From Mycolicibacter terrae (lineage in GTDB: Bacteria; Actinomycetota; Actinomycetes; Mycobacteriales; Mycobacteriaceae): a DNA stretch of 64,000 nt. Numbering within the stretch: the first letter of the stretch is position 1; the number at the start of each line of letters is the position of its first letter. This document shows positions 37,175 to 45,442 of the stretch, piece by piece. The notes beneath the pieces are model-generated. The model did not search any database. It saw nothing but the letters and a program-made list of their open reading frames with translations, and was not told the DNA's origin. The stretch covers positions 4,502,187-4,566,186 of the forward strand of contig NZ_AP022564.1 of NCBI RefSeq assembly GCF_010727125.1, read 5' to 3'. Made by a program: the position numbers and the translations under genes.

Positions 37175-38079
37175 TGCTGCCCCTCGGGTTTGGCGAACTG
37201 CTCGCGACGTCCCAGCCTGCGCAGCCGGATCCATTCGATCAACCCGGCCGGGTCGCGGCGTGATACCAGGAAGAACCAGCCGAACCGCAGCCACTCCTGG
37301 ACCAGCAGCCGGCGCATTCCGGGCTGGGCCATCAGGTAGCCGCGGTTGCGGTAGGTGAAATAGCGTTTGGCCGCGTCATCGGGGTATTGGGTGTGCATTC
37401 GCCCGGCCAGGATCGGCTTGAACTCCGCCGAGCCGCACGGGTGCAGGTAGGCCGCGTTCAGACACGTCCCGAACGCCAGGCCGGAGCGCACCAGCCGGCG
37501 GTGTATCTCCACCTCGTCGCCGCGCATGAACAACCGCAGGTCGGGCACCCCCACCGCATCCAGCGCGTCGGCGGTGAACAGCGCCCCGTTGAACAGCGAC
37601 GCGATCCCGGGCAGTAGATCCTGCGTTGCATCACTGCGTAATTCGCTGATCTCGCGCCGCCACACCAGGCCGCGCCGCAGCGGGAACGCCAGCCGGGACG
37701 GGTCGTCGATGTTGCACACCATCGGCGAAACCTCCGCCAGGTGGTGCTTGGCCGCGCAGGCCAGCAGCTCCGACAGCACGCCGGAGTCGGCCGGTCTCCC
37801 GTCGTCGTCGGCCAGCCACACCCAGTCCGCCCCGGCCGCCAGGGCGTGCAGCATGCCCAGCGCGAAACCGCCTGCGCCCCCGAGGTTTCGCTGCGATCCG
37901 AGGTAGGAGCACGGCACCGGCTGCCCGGCCACCAGATCGGCCACCGCGGGATCGTTGTCGTTGTCGACGACGATCACGTGATCCGGTGGGCGGGTCTGGG
38001 TCACCAGCGCTTTGAGCGACTCGGCCAGCTGATCGACCCGGCGGTGGGTGACGACGACCGTGTAGACGGTTTCGGTCAC
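37171..38079 (-). CDS. glfT1: Galactofuranosyltransferase GlfT1 (Rv3782 orthologue)
   Basis: The product is 302 residues of GT2 glycosyltransferase that adds the first two galactofuranose units to the rhamnosyl-GlcNAc-decaprenyl linker of arabinogalactan. Visible are the N-terminal nucleotide-binding strand (YTVVVTHRR), VVDNDNDP (38-44) and the metal-binding WLADDDGRP (D91-D93). I use the GTG at 38079 because it gives the family N-terminus VTETVYTVVVTHRR; the longer upstream frame lies inside wzt and is arginine-rich noise. It overlaps wzt by 4 bp and wzm by 4 bp, giving a tight three-gene transporter/transferase unit. Confidence 0.93.
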   Translation of the reverse strand: MTETVYTVVVTHRRVDQLAESLKALVTQTRPPDHVIVVDNDNDPAVADLVAGQPVPCSYLGSQRNLGGAGGFALGMLHALAAGADWVWLADDDGRPADSGVLSELLACAAKHHLAEVSPMVCNIDDPSRLAFPLRRGLVWRREISELRSDATQDLLPGIASLFNGALFTADALDAVGVPDLRLFMRGDEVEIHRRLVRSGLAFGTCLNAAYLHPCGSAEFKPILAGRMHTQYPDDAAKRYFTYRNRGYLMAQPGMRRLLVQEWLRFGWFFLVSRRDPAGLIEWIRLRRLGRREQFAKPEGQQ

Positions 38080-38885
38080 GCGGTGTCCCCGGCCTGGGTC
38101 TCGGCGAGCACCTCGCGCACGTGCCGGGCGGCGTCGGGGCCCTCGTAGGCGCCGACCACGTCCTCGATCCCGCCGGTCATCTTGATCGTGCCGTGGTCGA
38201 TCCACATCGCGGTCTTGCACAGCCGGGCCAGAAACTCATTGGAGTGGCTGGCGAACACCAGGATTCCGGAGCGCTCCACCAGCTTCTGCAGCCGGGTCTG
38301 GGCCTTCTTCAAAAACTCGGCGTCCACCGCGCCGATGCCCTCATCCAGCAGCAGGATCTCCGGGTCGATACTGGTGACCACTCCCATCGCCAGCCGCACC
38401 CGCATGCCGGTGGAGTAGGTGCGCAGCGGCATCGCCAGATAGTCGCCCAGTTCGGTGAATTCGGCGATCTCGTCGACCTTGGCGGCCATCTGCTTGCGGG
38501 TCTGGCCGAGGAACAGGCCGCGGATGATGATGTTCTCGTAGCCGGAGATCTCCGGGTCCATTCCGACACCGAGGTCGAACACCGGCGCCACCCGGCCGAC
38601 CACGCTCGCCGATCCCCGGGTCGGCTCGTAGATGCCCGAAAGCAGCCGCAGCAGTGTGGATTTGCCGGCGCCGTTGTGCCCCACCAGACCCACCCGGTCC
38701 CCGAGTGAGAGTGACATGGTGATGTCGCGCAGCGCCTCGACGACCACCACGTTGGAGTTGTTGCGCCCGATCGCGCCGCCGGCCTTGCCGAGGAACGCCT
38801 TCTTCAACGACCGCGACTTGGCGTCGAAGATGGGGAACTCAACCCAAGCGTCGTGGGTCTCGATTCGTGGATCGGTGGCGGACAA
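38076..38885 (-). CDS. wzt: Galactan ABC transporter ATPase Wzt (Rv3781 orthologue)
   Basis: The product is 269 residues with Walker A GLVGHNGAGKST (66-77), the signature YSTGM (157-161) in a Wzt-type context, and Walker B ILLLDEG (177-183). There is no added carbohydrate-binding C-terminal domain, consistent with the mycobacterial short form. It energises Wzm for lipid-linked galactan export. The gene starts 5 bp after the bpa stop, so bpa, wzt, glfT1 and wzm are probably one transcript. Confidence 0.93.
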   Translation of the reverse strand: MSATDPRIETHDAWVEFPIFDAKSRSLKKAFLGKAGGAIGRNNSNVVVVEALRDITMSLSLGDRVGLVGHNGAGKSTLLRLLSGIYEPTRGSASVVGRVAPVFDLGVGMDPEISGYENIIIRGLFLGQTRKQMAAKVDEIAEFTELGDYLAMPLRTYSTGMRVRLAMGVVTSIDPEILLLDEGIGAVDAEFLKKAQTRLQKLVERSGILVFASHSNEFLARLCKTAMWIDHGTIKMTGGIEDVVGAYEGPDAARHVREVLAETQAGDTA

Positions 38886-38890
38886 GGCGG

Positions 38891-39481
38891 CTACAGGTAT
38901 TGGCCGGCGCCGGTGTGGCCCTGCCCGCTGTGCCCGCCGGCGGTGGCGCCGGGCGGCAACGCGCCGTGGCGCATCTGCTCCAGCTGCGCGCGGGCGGCCA
39001 TCTGCTGGGCGAACAGGGCGGTCTGGATGCCGTGGAACAGCCCTTCCAGCCAGCCCACCAGCTGGGCCTGGGCGATCCGCAGCTCGGCGTCCGACGGGGT
39101 GGCGTCCTCGCGCAGCGGCAGCGTCAGCCGGTCCAGCTCCTCGCGCAGCTCCGGGGCCAGGCCGTCCTCGAGCTCGCGGATGCTGGCGGCGTGCACCTCA
39201 CGCAACCGCACCCGGCTGGCGTCGTCCAGCGGGGCCGAGCGCACCTCCTCGAGCAGCTGCTTGATCATGGTGCCGATCCGCATCACCTTGGCGGGCTGCT
39301 CGATCAGGTCGGTCAGCGACTGCTCGTCGGCGTCGGCGTCGGGCTCTCTCGACGCCCCGGCCGACAGCAGCCGCGGGTCCCCGCCGCTGATGATCTCGAT
39401 GTCGTCTGAGCCGTCCGCGCTGCTACTGCCCGTGCTCAACGTCCCCGCCTCCCTGCCATTCGTAGATGCTGGCCCCGCCAT
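38891..39481 (-). CDS. bpa: Bacterial proteasome activator Bpa/PafE (Rv3780 orthologue)
   Basis: The product is 196 residues from the first ATG. The conserved helical core (QSLTDLIEQPAKVMRIG, then QLVGWLEGLFHGIQTALFAQ) and the C-terminal GQYL identify the ATP-independent ring activator. GQYL docks into the 20S proteasome alpha-ring and opens the gate for unfolded substrates such as HspR. The true start may be the TTG at 39439, because the product from there (LSTGSSSADGSDD) lines up better with the M. tuberculosis N-terminus. Either start overlaps the 3' end of the upstream membrane glycosyltransferase gene. Confidence 0.92.
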   Translation of the reverse strand: MAGPASTNGREAGTLSTGSSSADGSDDIEIISGGDPRLLSAGASREPDADADEQSLTDLIEQPAKVMRIGTMIKQLLEEVRSAPLDDASRVRLREVHAASIRELEDGLAPELREELDRLTLPLREDATPSDAELRIAQAQLVGWLEGLFHGIQTALFAQQMAARAQLEQMRHGALPPGATAGGHSGQGHTGAGQYL

Positions 39482-41378
39482 TGTCGTAGATCTTGGCCCA
39501 GGACCGCGATTTCTCCAGTGACACTAACCCGTCGGGCAGACTGAACCCGCGCACCGTGGGGCTGCTGATCAGCACGTAACGGATGTTGAGGGCGTGGATG
39601 GCCTGCGCCACCCGCGGATCGGTGTCGGCGTCGTCGGCGTAGGCCCAGAAAATGAACCGCTGCGGTCCGGGCCCCTGCTGCTGGGGGTAGTCGTAGTGCG
39701 TCCACAGCGGGTGCAGGTCGGCGACGGCGTACATCCAGGCGCTGCCGTCGACATTGGCGTTGCCGATCACGGTGTCGCGGGCCCCGGGCAGCGCGGCCAG
39801 ATAAGCGAAGGCCTCCAGGTCGCGGGCATCGACCATCACCGAGTCGTACTTGTCGCCGAACAGAAAGGCGTGCCGCGGCAGGTAGTGCCAGGCCAGCCCC
39901 ACCGTCGCCCCGACCAGCAGCGCCCCGGTCAGCACGCCCTGAAGGCGGCCCCGCGCGACGAGTGAGACCAGCGCTGCCAGCCCGATGCCGGCCATCGGGA
40001 TCAGCAGCAGCGTCATCGCCGCCATGATCCGGCGGGGGTCGCTGTAGAACAGGTCGGTGAACCGGCCGACGACGGCGCCGGCCGGGCCGCCGAACGGTGC
40101 CGAGGAGTGCACCACCCCCACCACCAGCACCGCCCACAGCGCCAGCGGCCACCACACCTTGCGGACGGCCAGCAGCGCCAGGCCGACGGCGGTCAGGCCG
40201 ACCAGGGTGTACTGGATCGGGAAGTCGTTGAGGTGGCGGGTGTGCAGCAGCAGCGCGTCGCGCAGCCCGGATTTGCGGCCCTCATGGGTCAGAAACGAGT
40301 GCCCGGCGATGATCTCGGCCTGCTTGCGCACGCTCAGCAACTGCGGCAACAGCAGCAGAGCGGTCGGCACCAAGACGGCGGCCAGCGCCAGGGTGTCGCG
40401 GCGCTTGCTGCGCAACGGGTTCCACAGAGCCCCGTCCCGCGGACACAGCCACCACGCCGCCACCAGCAACACCGTCACCACGCCCCCGGTCAGATGCACC
40501 GAGAAGACCCCGACCAGCGCCAGCACCGCCACCGGAATACGGTCCCGCAGGGTGCGCACCGAGGTGATCAGCGTGAACGTCGGCACCACCAGCCCGTAGG
40601 CCACCAGGTTGGGCATGGCCGCGGTACCGAACTCGACGTAGGGCAGCGCGGTGAACGACGCCGACAGCGCCGCGGCGGTCGCCGCCGAGACCGCGGTGCG
40701 CCGGGTGGTGGTGACTCGCTTCAGCAGATTCCAGGTGAGCAGTGCGGCGCTGATCGGGAACAGCCACACCGAGGCGGCCAGGCCGGCCAGGGTGAAACCG
40801 GTGGTGGGTGCCGCGCCGGTCAGCTGGCACAGCACCGCGGTCAGCGCGTGAAACGCCGACGGGTAGTAGAGCGGAGCGTGGGTCTCGACGTTGCGCAGTT
40901 CACCCATGTGGGTCGGCGAGGCCTGGCCGGTGTCGAGGATGAAGCGGACGGTGTTGGCGTGCCAGACCGCGTCCCAGGTGCTGGGAATGCTCTGCCAATC
41001 CGGAAGGCCCCGCACCGCCGCCCAGCCGATCAGCAGCATGCCCAGCAATACCCCGGCCGCCACCGCCGGCGTCGGCCCGGCCGCGGCCGTCGGTGCGGCC
41101 ACGTGGATGCCGGGACGGCGGTCCAGCCACCCCCGAATACCTCTGGCCAGTCCGCCGACCAGCGCGCCGACCAGCACCAGCGTGACCAGTGCGGTGCCCG
41201 CGTTCCAGGGGATTCCCCACGCGCCGAACGGCACGATGGCCAGGCCGACCAGCCCGTAAGTCAGCGCGGGACCGACCGTGATCGCCACTGGCCAGCTCAG
41301 CCGCGCTGCGGCGGCGACGAGTGTCCCCGGCAGGACCAGCAGCAGCAGCGCGGCAGCCATTCCGAACCCGAGAAGCAC
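39423..41378 (-). CDS. Polytopic membrane protein, Rv3779 orthologue (arabinogalactan galactosamine transfer)
   Basis: The product is 651 residues with a dozen or so hydrophobic segments through residue 500 and a C-terminal soluble part ending in NGGASIYEWQGG. Position next to bpa and overall form match Rv3779. That protein is described as the GT-C-type enzyme that adds the galactosamine substituent of arabinogalactan from polyprenyl-phospho-GalNAc, made with Rv3631. The 3' end overlaps bpa by 59 bp. It is divergent from the aminotransferase-like gene at 41489. No frameshift is present. Confidence 0.85.
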   Translation of the reverse strand: MLLGFGMAAALLLLVLPGTLVAAAARLSWPVAITVGPALTYGLVGLAIVPFGAWGIPWNAGTALVTLVLVGALVGGLARGIRGWLDRRPGIHVAAPTAAAGPTPAVAAGVLLGMLLIGWAAVRGLPDWQSIPSTWDAVWHANTVRFILDTGQASPTHMGELRNVETHAPLYYPSAFHALTAVLCQLTGAAPTTGFTLAGLAASVWLFPISAALLTWNLLKRVTTTRRTAVSAATAAALSASFTALPYVEFGTAAMPNLVAYGLVVPTFTLITSVRTLRDRIPVAVLALVGVFSVHLTGGVVTVLLVAAWWLCPRDGALWNPLRSKRRDTLALAAVLVPTALLLLPQLLSVRKQAEIIAGHSFLTHEGRKSGLRDALLLHTRHLNDFPIQYTLVGLTAVGLALLAVRKVWWPLALWAVLVVGVVHSSAPFGGPAGAVVGRFTDLFYSDPRRIMAAMTLLLIPMAGIGLAALVSLVARGRLQGVLTGALLVGATVGLAWHYLPRHAFLFGDKYDSVMVDARDLEAFAYLAALPGARDTVIGNANVDGSAWMYAVADLHPLWTHYDYPQQQGPGPQRFIFWAYADDADTDPRVAQAIHALNIRYVLISSPTVRGFSLPDGLVSLEKSRSWAKIYDNGGASIYEWQGGGDVEHGQ

Positions 41379-41488
41379 TGCACTAGTATGTCTGCCAAGG
41401 TGACACGGCTCAGCGCGGCGGGGGAGCTATCCGGTTATCCGATACTTTCACCGATCACCCGATCTTGAGTAGTTCTAAGGTGGCTGAC

Positions 41489-42685
41489 ATGGCCTTCGAT
41501 GTCGCCAGGGTGCGCGGACTGCACCCGACCCTCGGTGACGGGTGGGTGCACTTCGACGCTCCTACGGGCATGTTGATCCCGGACTCGGTGGCGACCACGG
41601 TGTCGACCGCGTTCCGCGGCTCGTTGGCGACGGCGTCGGGACCGCACCCGGCGGCCCGGCGCAGTGCCGCCGTGCTGGTCGCGGCACGCCAGGCGGTGGC
41701 CGATCTGGTCGGCGGCGATCCCGCCGGGGTGGTGCTGGGCCCCGACCGGGCGGTGCTGCTGAACGCGCTGGCCGATGCCGCGTCGTCGCGGGTGAGCCTG
41801 GGCTACGAGACGGTGGTCAGCCGACTCGACGACGAGGCCAACATCGCGCCCTGGGTGCGCGCCGCCAACCGCTACGGCGCCAAGCTCAAATGGGCCGAGG
41901 TGGACATCGAGACCGGGGAGCTGCCGAGCTGGCAGTGGGAGAACCTGATCACTCCGTCGACCCGGCTGGTGGCCGTCACCTCGGCGTCGGGCGTGCTGGG
42001 CACGGTCACCGACCTGCGGCCGGTCACCAAGCTGGTCCACGACGTGGGCGGGGTGACCGTGATCGACCACTGCGCGGCGGCGCCGTATCAGCTGATCGAC
42101 ATCAACGACGTCGAGGGTGACGTGGTGGCCCTCAACGCGGCCGCCTGGGGCGGCCCGCCGGTGGGTGCGCTGGTGTTCCGCGACCCGGCGCTGATCGACA
42201 CGTTCGGGTCGGTGTCGCTGAACCCGCACGCCGTGGGCCCGGCGCGGCTGGAGGTCGGCCTGCACCAGTTCGGCCTGCTGGCCGGGGTGGTGGCCAGCGT
42301 CGAATACCTGGCCTCGCTCGACGAGTCCGCCCGGGGCAGCCGGCCCGAGCGGCTGGCGATCTCCATGCAGTCGGCCGGGCAGTATCTGAACCGGCTGTTC
42401 GACTATCTGGTCGGTTCACTGCAGTCGCTGCCGCTGGTTATGATGATCGGTCAGCCGGAGGTCCGCATTCCGGTGGTCAGTTTCGCGGTGCAGAAGGTAC
42501 CCGCCGAACGGGTGGTGCAGCGGTTGGCCGACAACGGCGTGCTGGCGATCGCCAACGCCGGGTCGCGGGTGCTGGACGTCATCGGCGTCAACGACATCGG
42601 CGGCGCGGTCACGGTCGGGCTGAGCCACTACTCGACGGCCGCGGAGATCGACCAGCTGGTGCGCGCGCTGGCCTCGCTGGGATGA
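41489..42685 (+). CDS. Class V aminotransferase-fold protein, PLP lysine apparently lost (Rv3778c orthologue)
   Basis: The product is 398 residues with the cysteine-desulfurase/SelA-like fold. I start at the ATG at 41489, preceded by AAGGTGG; the longer frame from a TTG at 41465 has no such site. The cofactor aspartate region is present in altered form (VIDHCAAAPY, D193). In active family members the internal-aldimine lysine lies in an SxHK motif just before a GPxG loop. Here that stretch reads ALNAAAWGGPPVGALVF (about 214-230), with no lysine. Either the protein binds PLP without a Schiff base or it is a non-catalytic relative. It lies divergent from the Rv3779-like gene as in M. tuberculosis, and has no indels. 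Confidence 0.8.
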   Translation: MAFDVARVRGLHPTLGDGWVHFDAPTGMLIPDSVATTVSTAFRGSLATASGPHPAARRSAAVLVAARQAVADLVGGDPAGVVLGPDRAVLLNALADAASSRVSLGYETVVSRLDDEANIAPWVRAANRYGAKLKWAEVDIETGELPSWQWENLITPSTRLVAVTSASGVLGTVTDLRPVTKLVHDVGGVTVIDHCAAAPYQLIDINDVEGDVVALNAAAWGGPPVGALVFRDPALIDTFGSVSLNPHAVGPARLEVGLHQFGLLAGVVASVEYLASLDESARGSRPERLAISMQSAGQYLNRLFDYLVGSLQSLPLVMMIGQPEVRIPVVSFAVQKVPAERVVQRLADNGVLAIANAGSRVLDVIGVNDIGGAVTVGLSHYSTAAEIDQLVRALASLG

Positions 42686-42778
42686 CGGTTCCCGGCCGTT
42701 TCCGATCCATCGCCGGCCGGTGTCACGCAGGCTACGCTGTGGGCCGTCAACGAAGCACCGCGTAAGGCAGATCAGAAG

Positions 42779-44674
42779 ATGGCAGAACCGACGACCTCCG
42801 CTACCCCACCGTGCCGGACACCCTGGTGGACCTGATGCGGCAGCAGGCCGCCCGGCATCAGGACACCCCGGCGTTCATCTTCTGCCCCGACGGGGATGTG
42901 GAACAGGACCGGATCACCTACCGCGAACTGGACCGTCGCGCCCGGTCGATCGCGGTGAATCTGCAGCGCCAAGGCGCAGCCGGGGAACGCGTGCTGGTGC
43001 TCTGCCGTCCCGGTGTGGACAGCGTTGCGGGACTGTTCGGCTGTTTCTATGCCGGTGCCGTCGCGGTTCCGGTTGACGAGCACTGGCCGATCCGACGGAT
43101 CGAGACCGTCGTCCCCGAAGCGCGCGCCCGTTTCGCCCTGGCGACGGCCAAGACACAGTCCAAGATGAAGGCCGCCGTGGCCGGCCTGGACGCCGGAACC
43201 GACTTGCGCTGGCTGGCGATGGACGAGGACTCCGACGACGGGGCGGCCTGGGAGCGCCTGGACGTCGATGAAGACACCGTCGCCATGATCCAGTACACGT
43301 CGGGTTCGACCGGGGTGCCGAAGGGCTGCGTGCTCACCCACCGGAACTACGTGAACAACCTGGAGATCATCCGTCAGGCGTTGGACCCCCGGGACGACGA
43401 TCCGGTGTTCGCCAGCCCGGTCAGCGGGGTGTCGTGGCTGCCGCAGTACCACGACATGGGCTTCGTCGGCGGCATCCTCGGCACCATCTACGGCGGCCGC
43501 ACCACCGTGCTGATGGCGCCCAGTTCCTTTCTTATGCGCCCGCTGCGCTGGCTGCAGGCGATGTCGCGCTACCGGGCGGTGATCAGTGCCGCGCCCAACT
43601 TCGCCTACGACGCCTGCGTCAAACGCAGCACCCCGCAGCAGCGTGCCGCGCTGGACCTGTCGAACTGGTCGATCGCGGTGGTCGGCGGGGGTCCGATCAG
43701 CGCGGAAACCCTGCGGGCCTTCAGCGAGGCGTTCGAGCCGGCTGGTTTCCGCCCCGAAGCCTTCCGGCCCGCCTACGGGCTGGCCGAAGCGACGCTGGGG
43801 GTGTCCGGAGTGTCGAATTCGGCGGTGCCGGTGATCCGGCACCTCGACCGGACCGCCCTCGGCGAGGATCGGGTGGTCGAGGTGGACCCGGACGCCGCCG
43901 GCGACGCGGAGCGGACACTTTCGCTGGTGGGCTGCGGAAAACGCCAAGGCGACCAGGACGTGCTGATCGTGGACCCGGAGACCCGGGTGCAGCGCGGGCC
44001 GGAGGAGGTCGGCGAGATCTGGGTGGCGGGGCCGAGCGTCGGAGTGGGCTACTGGGGGCGGCCGGAGGAGACCGAACACGCCTTCTCAGCGCACCTGGCC
44101 GACACCGGGGCGGGCCCCTACCTGCGCAGCGGCGACCTGGGGTTCTTCCGCGGCGGCGAGCTGTACATCACCGGCCGGTGCAAGGACCTGATGACGATCG
44201 ACGGCTACAGCCACTACCCCAACGACATCGAGTTGACCGTGCAGAACTGTCACCCGGCCCTGCTTCCCGGCCGAGGTGCGGTGTTCCAGTTGCCGACCGA
44301 GCGCTACGCCCGGGAATACGTGGTGGTGGTCCAGGAGGTGCACCACCACGACGCCGCCGGCATCGATCCGAACGACCTGATCGATGCGATCCGGGCGGCG
44401 ATCCCCACCCACCACGGGATCGAAGCGCAGGCCGTGGTGTTGCTCGCCGATGCGGATACCGACCACCACCAGCGGCAAGATTCAGCGCAGTGCCTGCCGC
44501 GACCAGTACGTCGCCGGTGAACTGGCCGTGCTGGCGCAGTGGGAGGAGCCGCGGCCACAAAAAGAGGGACCGGGCGTGGGGAACGCACTGCTGTCCGGCC
44601 TGGCACGGCTCGCCGTGGCAGGGCTGGCGCAGCGGCGGCCGGGGTCGCAGGGTGACCGGCGGGGCGAGGACTGA
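42779..44674 (+). CDS. Fatty-acyl-AMP ligase (FadD family), two frameshifts
   Basis: This enzyme activates a fatty acid as the acyl-adenylate, usually for loading onto a carrier protein of a lipid, polyketide or siderophore pathway. Motifs in order are YTSGSTGVPKG (ATP/AMP loop), SWLPQYHDMGFVGGIL (FAAL-type), YGLAEATLG, GDLGFFRGGELYITGR and the catalytic lysine in TTTSGKIQRS. The start MAEPDDLRYPTVPDTL is recovered only if one base is missing near 42790. The C-terminus from about 44455 continues in another frame (IPTTTSGKIQRS to GSQGDRRGED). The uninterrupted middle is 42811-44455. Both breaks are single small indels inside well-conserved sequence, so consensus error is likelier than decay. 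It starts block 2. Confidence 0.85.
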
Positions 44675-44850
44675 GCGGCTGATCGGGTCGCGCTGAAATC
44701 GCCGCTGGCCGAGCCCTGCTCGGAAGGCGTCGGTTCTGTCCGAAATACGCAGCGTCACAACGCATCAGCGTGAGTAGGGGCGGTGCTTGACGGCGCGGAC
44801 CGGTGAGAAGGTCGTTGCGCCGTACCGTTGCGAACAACCCGCGGCGGAAA

Positions 44851-44866
44851 GTGATTCGCGAATCAC
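44851..44866. promoter_or_regulatory. Perfect 16-bp palindrome
   Basis: GTGATTCGCGAATCAC is fully self-complementary, as expected for the operator of a dimeric repressor of the TetR or GntR kind. It lies 177 bp after the acyl ligase gene and about 590 bp before repeat-protein gene A. Confidence 0.5.
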
Positions 44867-45266
44867 CGGTGGGTGAAAAAGGGCCTTCGGACTGCGGGGG
44901 AACTCTCCCGGCCGGATCCCGGCGGTGCCGACGCCTCGGCAGCGTTCTCCCAGGATGATCGCGCGGCCCGGCCGGTAGCCGGTCCCGGCACGGTCGAGTG
45001 GGCGGGGTCCCGCCCCGTGCGCCGAGCAGCTTGTCGAGGGCGCACCGCCGCCAGAAGCACGCCACGGCGCCGTCCAGCTGCCGTCCCGCCGGCCGGTAAC
45101 CCCCACCGTCCGGGCTGAGGCAGCACGACTGCGTCGCCGGGCCGTCCCGGCCCGCTGTTGCGGCCGTTTCATCTGGTTGGCCGCGCTCAGGGTTGCTGCC
45201 TGCACCAAGGACCGTGACCTCTCTGAATAACGATTAACAAAATCTAAGGAAACGATTTTCGCCCGA

Positions 45267-45303
45267 ACGGAAGTCACGGCGTACCAGGGACACAGACTTC
45301 CGT
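45267..45303. promoter_or_regulatory. Inverted repeat ACGGAAGTC-N19-GACTTCCGT
   Basis: Two perfect 9-bp arms flank 19 bp, about 140-175 bp upstream of repeat-protein gene A, within the AT-rich strip. It is a possible paired operator or RNA stem. Confidence 0.4.
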
Positions 45304-45317
45304 ACTACCGGACTCAT

Positions 45318-45338
45318 ATCGCTTTACGAGCGATTTTT
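45318..45338 (+). terminator. T-tailed hairpin upstream of repeat-protein gene A
   Basis: ATCGCT and AGCGAT form a 6-bp stem around TTACG, followed directly by a T run. It could terminate upstream transcription or act as an attenuator in the leader of gene A, whose start is 105 bp further on. Confidence 0.45.
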
Positions 45339-45442
45339 GGGCTTTTTGTGGAGCAGTTTCATTAGAAAATTTCCGCTTCGACAAAACCTAAAACTCATGT
45401 AAAGTTCAGCAACGTCCATGATCAGTTTCCTAGGAGAGCATG

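Larger units (their letters stand above)
44675..45439. other. Long regulatory-looking gap upstream of the repeat-protein operon
   Basis: No gene is supported in these 765 bp. The left half is GC-rich. From about 45225 it is strikingly AT-rich for this genome. It contains a 16-bp perfect palindrome (44851-44866), a 9-bp inverted repeat (45267-45303) and a T-tailed hairpin (45318-45338). Confidence 0.55.
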
